Shown piece by piece: positions 15,622-24,047 of a stretch of DNA of 64,000 nt. The notes under the pieces are model-generated. The model was not told the DNA's origin. It made no database searches and saw only the letters and a list, made by a program, of their open reading frames with translations. How positions within the stretch are numbered: the stretch's first letter is position 1; each line of letters opens with the position of its first letter. This stretch comes from Haliscomenobacter sp033763495 (GTDB lineage Bacteria; Bacteroidota; Bacteroidia; Chitinophagales; Saprospiraceae). The stretch is taken from the NCBI RefSeq assembly GCF_033763495.1, contig NZ_JANRKL010000228.1, positions 1 through 64,000 on the forward strand, in the 5' to 3' direction. The position numbers and the translations under genes are program-made.

Positions 15622-17679
15622 ATGAGCAAAGCGCCCAAAGGAAGGAAAACCACAGGAGGGAAACCCGTTCCCAATAAAACTGCCTCCGATAAACCCTCTA
15701 ATCCCAGCCACATCCCTGCTTTGGAGGATTCAGGCACTCCACCCACCCGCTTGCATCTGATCATCCTGGCGGTGCTGAGCATCCTACTTTATGCCAACAC
15801 CCTGGGGCACCAATTCACGCAGGATGACGCCATTGTCATCACTGAGAACATGCACGTCCAAAAGGGTTGGGCTGGGTTGTCGGATATTTTTAATAAGGAT
15901 ACCTTCCACGGTTTTTTCAAAACGGATAAGCAAGGCCTGGTGGAAGGTGGGCGTTATCGCCCCTTCACGCTGGCGATGTTTGCAGTAGAGTTGAGTATTT
16001 TTGGCAAAAGCCCATTTTGGGGGCATTTGTTCAATGTACTCTGGTATGGATTGACGGGTTTGGTGTTTTACCTGCTGGCGAGTGGTTTGTTTGCCTACCG
16101 TTGGAACAAAACCTTGAGTTCCTGGCTGGCATTTGCCGCTGCCGTACTTTTTGTGGCGCATCCCTTGCACACCGAGGCCGTAGCCAACATCAAAGGGCGG
16201 GACGAAATTATGGCTTTGTTGGGCAGTTTGGCAGCCTTGTATTTTTCCTTGCGCAGCTTTAAATCCGGCAACCTGGGCTGGGAAGCCCTGGCCGCAGTGT
16301 CTTTCTTGATTGGTATTTTTTCCAAAGAAAACACCATTACTTTTTTGGCAGTTGTGCCGCTTACCTATTGGTTTTTTACCAATGCCTCAATCGGCCAGAT
16401 GCTGCGACAAAGTGCTCCTTTTTTTGTAGTCGCCATCCTGTTTTTGATCGTGCGCTCCAATGTATTGACCAACGCTCAGATAGGGGCCGCGTCCAATGAA
16501 CTGATGAACAACCCTTATCTGAAAATAGAAGGCAACCAATACGTTCCTTTCTCCGGAGCAGAGCGTCAGGCTACAGTGTTTTACACCCTGGGGAAATACA
16601 TCCAGTTGTTTTTGTTTCCTTATCCATTGACCCACGATTATTACCCCAATCACATCCCCCGGATGAACTGGGGGCAACCCGGGGCACTGCTGAGCTTTTT
16701 GTTGTATCTGGGCATGGGCATCGTAGGTGTGATGGGCTTGCGCAAAAAATCGCCAGTGGCCTATGGGTTGTTGTTTTACCTGACTACCCTTTCCATCGTC
16801 TCTAACGTTTGGCTGGTGGTGGGTACTAACATGTCGGAGCGTTTTGTTTTTATGCCTTCAGTGGGCTTATGTATAGCAGTAGTATCGGGTTTGGCTACTT
16901 TGTTTTATGGAGAAAAACTCAAACAAACTGCCCGGCCACAGGCATTGTTGTTGAGTATCGGAGCAGTGGTGGTGATTTTTGGCGCGCTGACTTTCCTGCG
17001 CAATTTTGCCTGGAAAGACAATTTGACCCTTTTTAGTACCGATGCAAAAACATCCATCAACAGTGCCAAAGTGCACAATTCCCTGGGTGGGGTACTCATG
17101 GATGAGGCCCGTAAAATTGAAAATGACTCCATTAAAAAAATGGCCCTCTTGCAGGAAGCATCCACCAATCTTTTAAAAGCAGTGGAAATTCACCCCAACT
17201 ACCGGGATGCCTACACCCTTTTGGGCAATTGTTATTTTGAAATGAAAAATTATGCAGAGTCGGTAAAATACTTCAATGCAGCCTACAGCATCAATAACAC
17301 CGACACACTTGTCAAAAAGAATTTAGGGGTAGCTTATCGCCTGCTCGGACAAGAGGAAGGAGAAAAACGGGGCAATCTGACACAAGCCCTGCAATACCTA
17401 CAACAATCACTCGCTTTAAACCCCAATGACTATGCCACCCAGCGTTTGCTAGGGGTAGCCAATAGTTTTGGAGGAAATGACCAGGCAGCATTGCCTTATT
17501 TTGAAAAAGCCCGCGATTTGGTGCCACAAAGTGCCGATGCCTGGTTTGAGTTGCACATGGCCTATCAAAAGGTAGGCGACCTGACCAGAGCACAGCAAGC
17601 CCTGGCCCGAGCGCAACAAATTGATCCTGAGATTGCCCAGAAGTTTGCTCAAAAGGGGGCAAACCCAGCGAATAAATAG
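15622..17679 (+). CDS. TMTC-like membrane glycosyltransferase-fold TPR protein
   Basis: 685 residues from the ATG at 15622. A basic N-terminus (MSKAPKGRKTTGGKP) is followed by about ten TM segments between residues 50 and 470. The first loop has FTQDDAIVITEN and the second YRPFTLAMFAVE, resembling the O-mannosyltransferase/TMTC (DUF1736) class of GT-C enzymes. The last 170 residues are TPR units (EIHPNYRDAYTLLGNCYFEMKNYAESVKYF, split across residues 530-560, and three more). Bacteroidota have many of these; protein O-glycosylation is a plausible role but unproven. The Asp pair D-D in the first loop would be the catalytic region. Confidence 0.75.
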   Translation: MSKAPKGRKTTGGKPVPNKTASDKPSNPSHIPALEDSGTPPTRLHLIILAVLSILLYANTLGHQFTQDDAIVITENMHVQKGWAGLSDIFNKDTFHGFFKTDKQGLVEGGRYRPFTLAMFAVELSIFGKSPFWGHLFNVLWYGLTGLVFYLLASGLFAYRWNKTLSSWLAFAAAVLFVAHPLHTEAVANIKGRDEIMALLGSLAALYFSLRSFKSGNLGWEALAAVSFLIGIFSKENTITFLAVVPLTYWFFTNASIGQMLRQSAPFFVVAILFLIVRSNVLTNAQIGAASNELMNNPYLKIEGNQYVPFSGAERQATVFYTLGKYIQLFLFPYPLTHDYYPNHIPRMNWGQPGALLSFLLYLGMGIVGVMGLRKKSPVAYGLLFYLTTLSIVSNVWLVVGTNMSERFVFMPSVGLCIAVVSGLATLFYGEKLKQTARPQALLLSIGAVVVIFGALTFLRNFAWKDNLTLFSTDAKTSINSAKVHNSLGGVLMDEARKIENDSIKKMALLQEASTNLLKAVEIHPNYRDAYTLLGNCYFEMKNYAESVKYFNAAYSINNTDTLVKKNLGVAYRLLGQEEGEKRGNLTQALQYLQQSLALNPNDYATQRLLGVANSFGGNDQAALPYFEKARDLVPQSADAWFELHMAYQKVGDLTRAQQALARAQQIDPEIAQKFAQKGANPANK

Positions 17680-17764
17680 GCCAATCACTGGAAAAATTGT
17701 AAATTGGCAGAGTTTAAACAAACCTTTCCTCACTTCGGAAGGTCTTAATAGAAAATCGTTCAGA

Positions 17765-18412
17765 ATGATGATAAAGCGCATCTGGTGGATATTGTTTTTG
17801 GTTGGCATCACCAGCCTGGGGGCTGAATTGCAGGCGCAACGGGATTCCAATTTGGTTCAGTTTTCAGGTTTGGTTCTGGACGGAAGCAATGATCAGCTCA
17901 TCCCTGTCCCTTATACCAACGTATTTATCAAAGGAAAAAACCGGGGTACCTACTCCGATCTCAAAGGCTTTTTCTCCATTGTGGTGGAAAAAGGTGACGT
18001 CATTCGTTTTTCCACAGTGGGCTACGAAACTGTAGAATACAAAATCCCGAAAGATTTAAAGGATGATCGCTACTCCCTCGTGCAGCTCATGACTCAGGAT
18101 GTGGTCAATTTGCCCGAAACGGTCATTTTCCCCTGGCCAAGCCGCGATCACTTCCGCCTGGAATTCCTGGCCATGGACGTCACTCCGGAACTGCAAAAAC
18201 GCGCTGCTGAAAACATCGCCAAAGAATCTTTGAAAAAAGCAGAGGTAGGCACCCGCTTCGACGGCGACGAAAATGCCGACTTCTACCTGCGCCGCCAGGC
18301 CAGCAACTACTACTATTATGGGCAAGCACCCCCAATGAATATCTTCAACCCCATCGCCTGGGGCAAGTTCTTTAAGGCCTGGAAAGATGGGGACTTTAAG
18401 AAGAAAGAGTAA
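17765..18412 (+). CDS. Carboxypeptidase-regulatory-like domain secreted protein
   Basis: 215 residues from the ATG at 17765. The signal peptide is MMIKRIWWILFLVGITSLGAELQAQ. Residues 30-115 form a CarboxypepD_reg-like beta sandwich (FSGLVLDGSNDQLIPVPYTNV, GKNRGTYSDLKGFFSI, FSTVGYETVEYKIP), the same plug-like domain found at the start of SusC-type receptors but here alone. The remaining 100 residues are charged and contain a Tyr cluster (ASNYYYYGQAPP). It follows the TPR membrane gene by 85 bases in the same direction and may be co-transcribed. Function unknown. Confidence 0.75.
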   Translation: MMIKRIWWILFLVGITSLGAELQAQRDSNLVQFSGLVLDGSNDQLIPVPYTNVFIKGKNRGTYSDLKGFFSIVVEKGDVIRFSTVGYETVEYKIPKDLKDDRYSLVQLMTQDVVNLPETVIFPWPSRDHFRLEFLAMDVTPELQKRAAENIAKESLKKAEVGTRFDGDENADFYLRRQASNYYYYGQAPPMNIFNPIAWGKFFKAWKDGDFKKKE

Positions 18413-18434
18413 ATCGTAAAGAGGAGAGATAAGA

Positions 18435-18532
18435 GATGAAAGATAAGAGATGAAAGATGCTACCGCAGAGACTTAGACAGCGGCCATCGTCAAAAACGTT
18501 GAGGAAGCATCTTTCATCTCTTATCTCTCATC
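18435..18532. repeat. Inverted repeat with GATGAAAGAT arms
   Basis: Arms 18435-18460 and 18507-18532 (26 bp, one A-C mismatch on the plus strand) with a 46-nt loop, between convergent genes. The arms are built from GATGAAAGAT / GATAAGAGAT words. A second hairpin with the same arm words but another loop lies at 56667-56730. Confidence 0.7.
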
Positions 18533-18535
18533 TTT

Positions 18536-18838
18536 TCAAACGATTTCCATCAGCGTTCGAAACGCCACATACCGATCCCGGTACCGTTCCATGTGTTTGC
18601 GCTGAAATAGTGCAGCGTCTTCCTTTTGATAGCGCTGAAAAGTTTCCATATCGGGGCTGTAGTATTGAATGGCATAGGTAACACCGCCATCTTCATCGTC
18701 GTGCAAAAGCCGACAAATGCGGTGCTCACTGAATTTACCTGTAGCCATAATTTCTGGCACTTGTACGGTTTTCATCCAGTTCAACCACTCCTTGTGGATG
18801 CTGCCTTCAATTTTTATGGTTTCGTTGTACAAAATCAT
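18536..18838 (-). CDS. DUF4286 family protein
   Basis: 100 residues, a small cytoplasmic alpha/beta protein of the ferredoxin-like/ABM fold typical of DUF4286 in Bacteroidota. Visible: MILYNETIKIEGSIHKEWLNWM, ATGKFSEHRICRLLHDDEDG and TYAIQYYSPDMETFQRY. The function of the family is not known. The stop lies 3 bases from the end of the repeat arm at 18532. The gene is divergent from the xylanase gene. Confidence 0.8.
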   Translation of the reverse strand: MILYNETIKIEGSIHKEWLNWMKTVQVPEIMATGKFSEHRICRLLHDDEDGGVTYAIQYYSPDMETFQRYQKEDAALFQRKHMERYRDRYVAFRTLMEIV

Positions 18839-18934
18839 GGTACTTCCTTCTATTGACTACTTTTCAGAAAAAAGAAAAGCTCGTAAATTGGCCTAACCTA
18901 TCTTTTCTCAAAACCTGAAATTAAGTAGTCTATT

Positions 18935-21070
18935 ATGAAAAAACTGATTTTACTCCTATTTGCTGGCCTGCACTTGGTCCAACTTCCAGCCCAAAGTGCC
19001 TATTACACCAATTTACAATCCCAACTGAGCAGCAAATATAACCTTTCAGGAGGGCTTTGGTTGCTACCTGCAGATGAAAATCAAGCCCTCAGTACGCTCG
19101 GTGGATACGGCGGCACCTTAAGCAACAGCATCAACACTACAGGGCAAAGCTTCACCCGCCTGCGGCAAATGACCATCAGCTCCCCGGGAACCGAGCCCTG
19201 GAGTAGTGGTGTCAGTTGTAGCAATACTCAAGCCATCACCAAAGGTTCAATTTGTCTCATGGTGGTATGGGTCCGTTCGGCAGGTGCCGAAAAAGCCAAA
19301 GTCAATTTGTTTCTGGAACGCGCCAGCACCTTTGAAAAGGAAATTTTCCTGACCACCGAGGTCAGCACCCAATGGCAGCAATTCATCGCTCCCTTTAATG
19401 CTGATTTTGATTACGCAGCGAAGCAACTCAATTTTGGTTTTCACACTGGCTACAAAGCCCAAAGCATTCAGATTGCCGGAATCGCCTTGATCGATTTTAA
19501 AAACAAATACACCCTTGATCGTTTTCCGCTGGAACTACACCAAAACTATGCCGGTTCTGAAGCCAGTGCTGCCTGGCGTAGTGAAGCGGATCAGCGGATT
19601 GAACAAATTCGCAAGGCCAATTTTACCTTAAACGTAAAGAAGACCAACGGCGATCCAGTAACAGGTGCTACGGTAAAAATGGAAATGCTGGAGCACGAAT
19701 TCAAATTTGGCTCAGCGATTACCGCCAACCGCATTGCCGGAAACAAACAACAGGACAATACCTACCAGCAAAAAATCTTCGATTTTGATGGCAAAGGCCA
19801 TGGATTCAACGAGGTGGTTTTTGAAAACGACATGAAATGGGATGCCTGGGAAGAAAAATGGTTTGCCAGCAATGCCGATGTGGCCAAAGCTACCTCCTGG
19901 CTGAACGACCGCGGGGTGGTGGTGCGGGGACATAACCTGGTTTGGCCGGCCTGGCAATACCTGCCCGATGACATGGAAAAGAACAAAACCAATCCAGCCT
20001 ACCTGAAACAACGCATCAACAGCCACCTTGCGGAAATCCTGAATTACCCGGGCATCAAAGGCGTAATCAAGGAGTGGGATGTACTCAATGAAATTACCCT
20101 TAACGAAGAACTAGCCAAAGCCTTTGCAGGCAGCCCGGGTTATGTGACTGGTCGGGAAATTTATGTGGATATCCTGAAAAAAGTAAAAGAAATAGACCCT
20201 TCCATCAAAATGTACCTCAACGATTACACCACCATTGACCAGGGGAACTTACCAGGTAATGTAACCTACGAACGCACCAAACAGTACCTCAAGGAAATAC
20301 AAAATGCAGGCATCAAAATTGACGGCATTGGCTTTCAGGGGCACATCAGTTCGGGTTTGGTTTCGATGTATGATGTAAAAACAACCTTGGACGATTTTTA
20401 CAATACCTTTGGTGCCCGTGCCAAAATTACGGAGTACGACTATGGAAGCCTGGTCGGGGATAGCCTTGCTGCACGCTTCACCGCCGATTTTCTGACCATG
20501 TGCTTTAGCCATCCCTCGGTAGATGGTTTTTTGAGCTGGGGCTTTTGGCAAGGTGCACATTGGCTGAACAACGGACCCTATTTCCGCCAGGATTGGTCGA
20601 TGCGCCCCGCAGGCAAGGCGGTTTCCGATTTGATGTTCAACAAGTGGTGGACCAATACCAGCACCAGTACCAATGCCAGTGGCGTTGCACAAGTGCGTGG
20701 TTTTAAGGGCAAATACCGGATTACGGTGAGCCTGAACGGAAAAGTTGGGTATGTGGACACCTTGAATTTGACGGAAAACACCAATCTTGCCGTCAGCCTG
20801 CCAACCTCGGTTGGAGTAAATGATTTGAGCAAAGACAAATTCAAGTTGCAGTTTAAAAACCCTGTGGCACAAGGTGAAGCCGTAGCGATTAGTTGTTCTG
20901 AAGCGCCTCTTCAGATTCAGCTCATTGGAATGGATGGACGCGTTTTGCGACAAATGAATAAAACTGGAGCGAAATTCAACCTAACTATACCAAATCCCCC
21001 CGGGCTTTATTTATTGAGGGTGAAACTAAGCAATGGCGAGCTTTGGTCTGAAAAATTATTGGTCCAATAG
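18935..21070 (+). CDS. Secreted GH10 endo-1,4-beta-xylanase with T9SS sorting domain
   Basis: 711 residues. The signal peptide is MKKLILLLFAGLHLVQLPAQ. Residues 25-190 form a beta-rich region like a carbohydrate-binding module. A linker strand region (about 230-265) leads into the GH10 barrel. The acid/base glutamate is E386 in WDVLNEITL and the nucleophile is E500 in KITEYDYG. Trp-rich substrate loops are seen at FLSWGFWQGAHWL. Residues 640-711 are a type IX C-terminal sorting domain (VALQIQLIGMDGRVL-like strand and PPGLYLLRVKLSNG...KLLVQ), so the enzyme is exported to the surface and cleaves xylan outside the cell. No other polysaccharide-utilisation genes (susC/susD) flank it. Confidence 0.92.
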   Translation: MKKLILLLFAGLHLVQLPAQSAYYTNLQSQLSSKYNLSGGLWLLPADENQALSTLGGYGGTLSNSINTTGQSFTRLRQMTISSPGTEPWSSGVSCSNTQAITKGSICLMVVWVRSAGAEKAKVNLFLERASTFEKEIFLTTEVSTQWQQFIAPFNADFDYAAKQLNFGFHTGYKAQSIQIAGIALIDFKNKYTLDRFPLELHQNYAGSEASAAWRSEADQRIEQIRKANFTLNVKKTNGDPVTGATVKMEMLEHEFKFGSAITANRIAGNKQQDNTYQQKIFDFDGKGHGFNEVVFENDMKWDAWEEKWFASNADVAKATSWLNDRGVVVRGHNLVWPAWQYLPDDMEKNKTNPAYLKQRINSHLAEILNYPGIKGVIKEWDVLNEITLNEELAKAFAGSPGYVTGREIYVDILKKVKEIDPSIKMYLNDYTTIDQGNLPGNVTYERTKQYLKEIQNAGIKIDGIGFQGHISSGLVSMYDVKTTLDDFYNTFGARAKITEYDYGSLVGDSLAARFTADFLTMCFSHPSVDGFLSWGFWQGAHWLNNGPYFRQDWSMRPAGKAVSDLMFNKWWTNTSTSTNASGVAQVRGFKGKYRITVSLNGKVGYVDTLNLTENTNLAVSLPTSVGVNDLSKDKFKLQFKNPVAQGEAVAISCSEAPLQIQLIGMDGRVLRQMNKTGAKFNLTIPNPPGLYLLRVKLSNGELWSEKLLVQ

Positions 21071-21076
21071 TTTTAA

Positions 21077-21115
21077 GTGCCCGATCATAAAGTGCCAATA
21101 ATTATGATCGGGCAT
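21077..21115. terminator. Bidirectional terminator after the xylanase gene
   Basis: Arms GTGCCCGATCATAA (21077-21090) and TTATGATCGGGCAT (21102-21115) with an 11-nt loop, between convergent stops at 21070 and 21132. Confidence 0.75.
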
Positions 21116-21131
21116 TTACCCTTATTGATGT

Positions 21132-21764
21132 TTATAAAATATTGTCAAACTCATCATGATCCATCCCCCCCTCCAATTTATTGATGGTGGGTTGTAAAAT
21201 CCAGACCCCAATGGGGAAAAACCAGACCAGGAAAAACTCACCTACGAAGTCACTGAATTTAACCTTTCTTTGCAATTCAGCGGTTTTGATGGATTTGGCT
21301 ACAAAATAAATGCAGTAGAATATGCAAAAAATGGAAAAGAAATGGATAGGTAGAATAACAGCAATGATTATCGGATTGATATGAGGTTCCTGTTCTGGAA
21401 CAAGCAAGGAAAGTTGACTGACCATACTCAGTACAAAAATGGAAACCGCAGTAATATAGAAGGCTGGAAGGAATAAAAACACTTTGAACAGCTTGGTAGA
21501 AAGCTTCAACTCATCAGGTAATTTGTGTTGCAGGCCAACGCCCACCGACCAGTACCAGACCCAATACACGATCATACTGATTAATGAGAATCCCATAAAG
21601 TATTTGAGCGGTTCAAAAATAACCATGGGATCAGGGGCTCCTGCGTCTATCTCGCTGAACACAGAAACCATTTGGAAAACTATGTAAAGGTAAACCAGGA
21701 AAGGGATTCCGAAAATCACGACGAACAATTGCCAGTGTTTGGCCCTTAAAATAGTACTTACCAT
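21132..21764 (-). CDS. Four-TM membrane protein, function unknown
   Basis: 210 residues. Four hydrophobic segments stand out: LFVVIFGIPFLVYLYIVF, FMGFSLISMIVYWVWYWSVGV, VFLFLPAFYITAVSIFVLSMV and IAVILPIHFFSIFCIFYCIYFVA. A further segment FFLVWFFPIGVWILQP lies close to the acidic tail (GGMDHDEFDNIL). I do not recognise a named family. It stands alone between a terminator and the NlpC/P60 gene. Confidence 0.65.
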   Translation of the reverse strand: MVSTILRAKHWQLFVVIFGIPFLVYLYIVFQMVSVFSEIDAGAPDPMVIFEPLKYFMGFSLISMIVYWVWYWSVGVGLQHKLPDELKLSTKLFKVFLFLPAFYITAVSIFVLSMVSQLSLLVPEQEPHINPIIIAVILPIHFFSIFCIFYCIYFVAKSIKTAELQRKVKFSDFVGEFFLVWFFPIGVWILQPTINKLEGGMDHDEFDNIL

Positions 21765-21890
21765 TGCTTTAAGGTTTGAGGTGAATAGTAGTTTTGGTGT
21801 AAAAACAATGACAAGTTAAGGGGAATCAACATGAGATGCTGGTTCCAAGCGCTTTAGGGATGGCATTAAGGGAATTATTCGACTAGCTGA

Positions 21891-22484
21891 TTATTTCCTC
21901 GCCACAACATCCTTTGCCGAATCGATATACGGTTTCCAGTATTTGCTCGCAGTGATGTTGTCCACGATCACCCCGCGGGAAGTGGTGCTGTGCACCACCT
22001 GGATGCCTTTGCTATCGTTGGAAACCACCAAGGATACGTGGAAAATGGGCTCCGATGGACTGCGCCGGAAAAAAATGAGATCACCCGGCTTTACTTTGGC
22101 AACATCAACACTGCTGCCTTGTAGCGCCTGATCACGGGAGCTGGCGGAGATTTTGATGCCATATTTGTTCATCACAAAGGAGGTAAATCCAGAGCAGTCA
22201 AATCCGGTACTTGGGCTTTTACCTGCATACTTGTAAGTGATGCCTAGATGGGTTTGGGCAAAAGAGGTGATGTCCTTGCGCAGCATCATTTCTTTGCTGG
22301 AAACAGATGGTGGAACGGGGCTATAATCCGTGCCTGTTTTTTCAACGGGGTCTTTAGGCCGATCTGTTGTCAAATCGCGCAGCACATTGCAACGCACGGC
22401 CAACCATACCAAAAGTAGCAAAAACAACAAGCGTTTGGTCTTGAACATCCAGATCTGGAATTTGGTGGGTCGACGGGTAGCCAT
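21891..22484 (-). CDS. NlpC/P60 (C40) cell-wall peptidase
   Basis: 197 residues. The N-terminal membrane segment or signal is TKRLLFLLLLVWLAVRC, in which Cys32 could be a lipid site though the lipobox is poor. The catalytic triad is visible: C97 in GFDCSGF, H149 in IFHVSLVV and H165 in VVHSTTSRG. It cleaves the gamma-D-Glu-to-diamino-acid link in peptidoglycan stem peptides. The length matches Spr/YafL-like single-domain enzymes without SH3 repeats. A single-gene unit. Confidence 0.9.
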   Translation of the reverse strand: MATRRPTKFQIWMFKTKRLLFLLLLVWLAVRCNVLRDLTTDRPKDPVEKTGTDYSPVPPSVSSKEMMLRKDITSFAQTHLGITYKYAGKSPSTGFDCSGFTSFVMNKYGIKISASSRDQALQGSSVDVAKVKPGDLIFFRRSPSEPIFHVSLVVSNDSKGIQVVHSTTSRGVIVDNITASKYWKPYIDSAKDVVARK

Positions 22485-22616
22485 AAGGTTCTTTTTTGGA
22501 CGAAATGTAAGGCTTGAACGAAAAGTTTTGCCCGAAGGTTACATGCTGGGTCGGTTTTTAACGTTTTCGTAAAAGTCCAGGATCCCATAAGGTTGTTTTT
22601 CAAAACCTTATTCCGT

Positions 22617-22733
22617 TCAAAAAATGCGCTGAAATTGGGTTTCCAAATGTTCGCGCATGGCTACACAAAAAGCGTCGGGGTTGCCATTGTCCACCATATT
22701 CACATTCGAAGCTATGAAGAGTTTATTGGGCAT
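22617..22733 (-). CDS. Possible 38-residue small ORF
   Basis: Reads MPNKLFIASNVNMVDNGNPD and continues DAFCVAMREHLETQFQRIF before a TGA. The composition looks protein-like and differs from random intergenic sequence, but the ORF is short and has no recognised relative. It overlaps the region expected to hold the promoter of the CotH-like gene. It could be a real small protein or a gene remnant. Confidence 0.25.
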   Translation of the reverse strand: MPNKLFIASNVNMVDNGNPDAFCVAMREHLETQFQRIF

Positions 22734-22790
22734 GAAGGGTGCAACCTGAAAGATTTCCCTTAAATTGTGCTAATTAAAGACCCTTCTGCA

Positions 22791-24011
22791 ATGAAAAAAT
22801 TGTTTATACTCCAGCTCTGCGCAACGATCCTCCTCGTTCCACAATTGTCTTTTACACAGGTCACCACTCCAGCCAGCCTCCGCTTATTGCCAGCCGAGGA
22901 GGAAGAGTACCATCAAATCGAAACCAACATCAACGCCAAAGACCTGGTTGCTTTTCGGACCTCACGCGGGCTAAAACTGGCCACAGTGCCCAAAAAAATG
23001 AGCTTCGATAAACAGGACATGGTACCTGAAGCGATGAAGTTAAGGGGTAAAACCTCCCTGAAGTTTCGTCGCAAAAGTTATCGGATAGAATTGAACACGC
23101 CCTTTACATTCAATACTTCACAAGGGCAAAAGGTGCTTAAAGATTTTCATTTGTTGAGCCTGACGATGGATCGGGGCTATTTTGGCAATCGCTTGGCCTT
23201 TGCGTGTTTGCGCGAAATGGGTGTTGCCAATTTATACCACAGTTTTTTGGAACTCAAAATCAATGGGCAATCGGAGGGTTTGTATTGCTTTATCCAACGC
23301 CCGGAGGATTATGCCCTGGAAGATTTAGGCTCCCCTTACGTATTGCGACGCTCCGCGGTGGATATTGTCATCGCCGATTATAAATTGGCCAAAGGACAGG
23401 CACCTGAGCTCAAAACCCAGGCTGAAGAGGCTTATCAAGCGATGATTCGTGCAGCCAACGAGTTGGAAGGGGACGCCCAATTCGAGTATTTTCGCACCCA
23501 CCTCGATTTGGATGCATACTGTACCTGGCTGGCTTTGAACACCTGGTTTCAGAATGGCGATTATACGGACGAAGTACTCTTTTACGTCCAGCCTGGTAAA
23601 ACGCCCATGCGTTTTGGAATCATTCCCTGGGATTTTGACGATGTATTTGCGACCAGCCCTCATGAAGACTGGCCCCGCAGAAACGCTGCATTGGGAGACA
23701 AACTGTTGTTTTCCTCAGAAGTGAGCCTGGATCGCTGCATCGCCAATAACCCCCTGCTCTACCGTTTTTACCTACAAAAGATGAAAGCCTTGTTGGAAGC
23801 CTTGCCCGAGGCTAAACTTCGGGATCTCTATGGTACCATTTATGCAGAATTGTTTCCTTACTTCAAACGAACCCCCATTTTGGAAATGAGTCAGTACGAT
23901 CGGCAAAAAGCGACAAGCTTGACAAGATTGGAAACGCAAATGAACGAATCCTTTCAGTTTTTGGTCAAACGGCGTGGAAGCCTATTGAGGATGATGGGTG
24001 AAATCAAATGA
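22791..24011 (+). CDS. CotH-family protein-kinase-like secreted protein
   Basis: 406 residues from the ATG at 22791 (signal peptide MKKLFILQLCATILLVPQLSF). The CotH signatures are MKLRGKTSLKFRRKSYRIELN, here about residues 77-97, then LKINGQSEGLYCFIQRPEDYAL and GIIPWDFDDVF, where WDFDD is the metal/ATP-binding motif. CotH of spores is an atypical protein kinase; bacterial surface CotH proteins outside Bacilli are less well studied. The gene stands alone, convergent with rpoN with 36 bases between the stops. Confidence 0.85.
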   Translation: MKKLFILQLCATILLVPQLSFTQVTTPASLRLLPAEEEEYHQIETNINAKDLVAFRTSRGLKLATVPKKMSFDKQDMVPEAMKLRGKTSLKFRRKSYRIELNTPFTFNTSQGQKVLKDFHLLSLTMDRGYFGNRLAFACLREMGVANLYHSFLELKINGQSEGLYCFIQRPEDYALEDLGSPYVLRRSAVDIVIADYKLAKGQAPELKTQAEEAYQAMIRAANELEGDAQFEYFRTHLDLDAYCTWLALNTWFQNGDYTDEVLFYVQPGKTPMRFGIIPWDFDDVFATSPHEDWPRRNAALGDKLLFSSEVSLDRCIANNPLLYRFYLQKMKALLEALPEAKLRDLYGTIYAELFPYFKRTPILEMSQYDRQKATSLTRLETQMNESFQFLVKRRGSLLRMMGEIK

Positions 24012-24047
24012 GATCTTGGGGTTCTTCCCTGGTAACCGAACGCGGTA

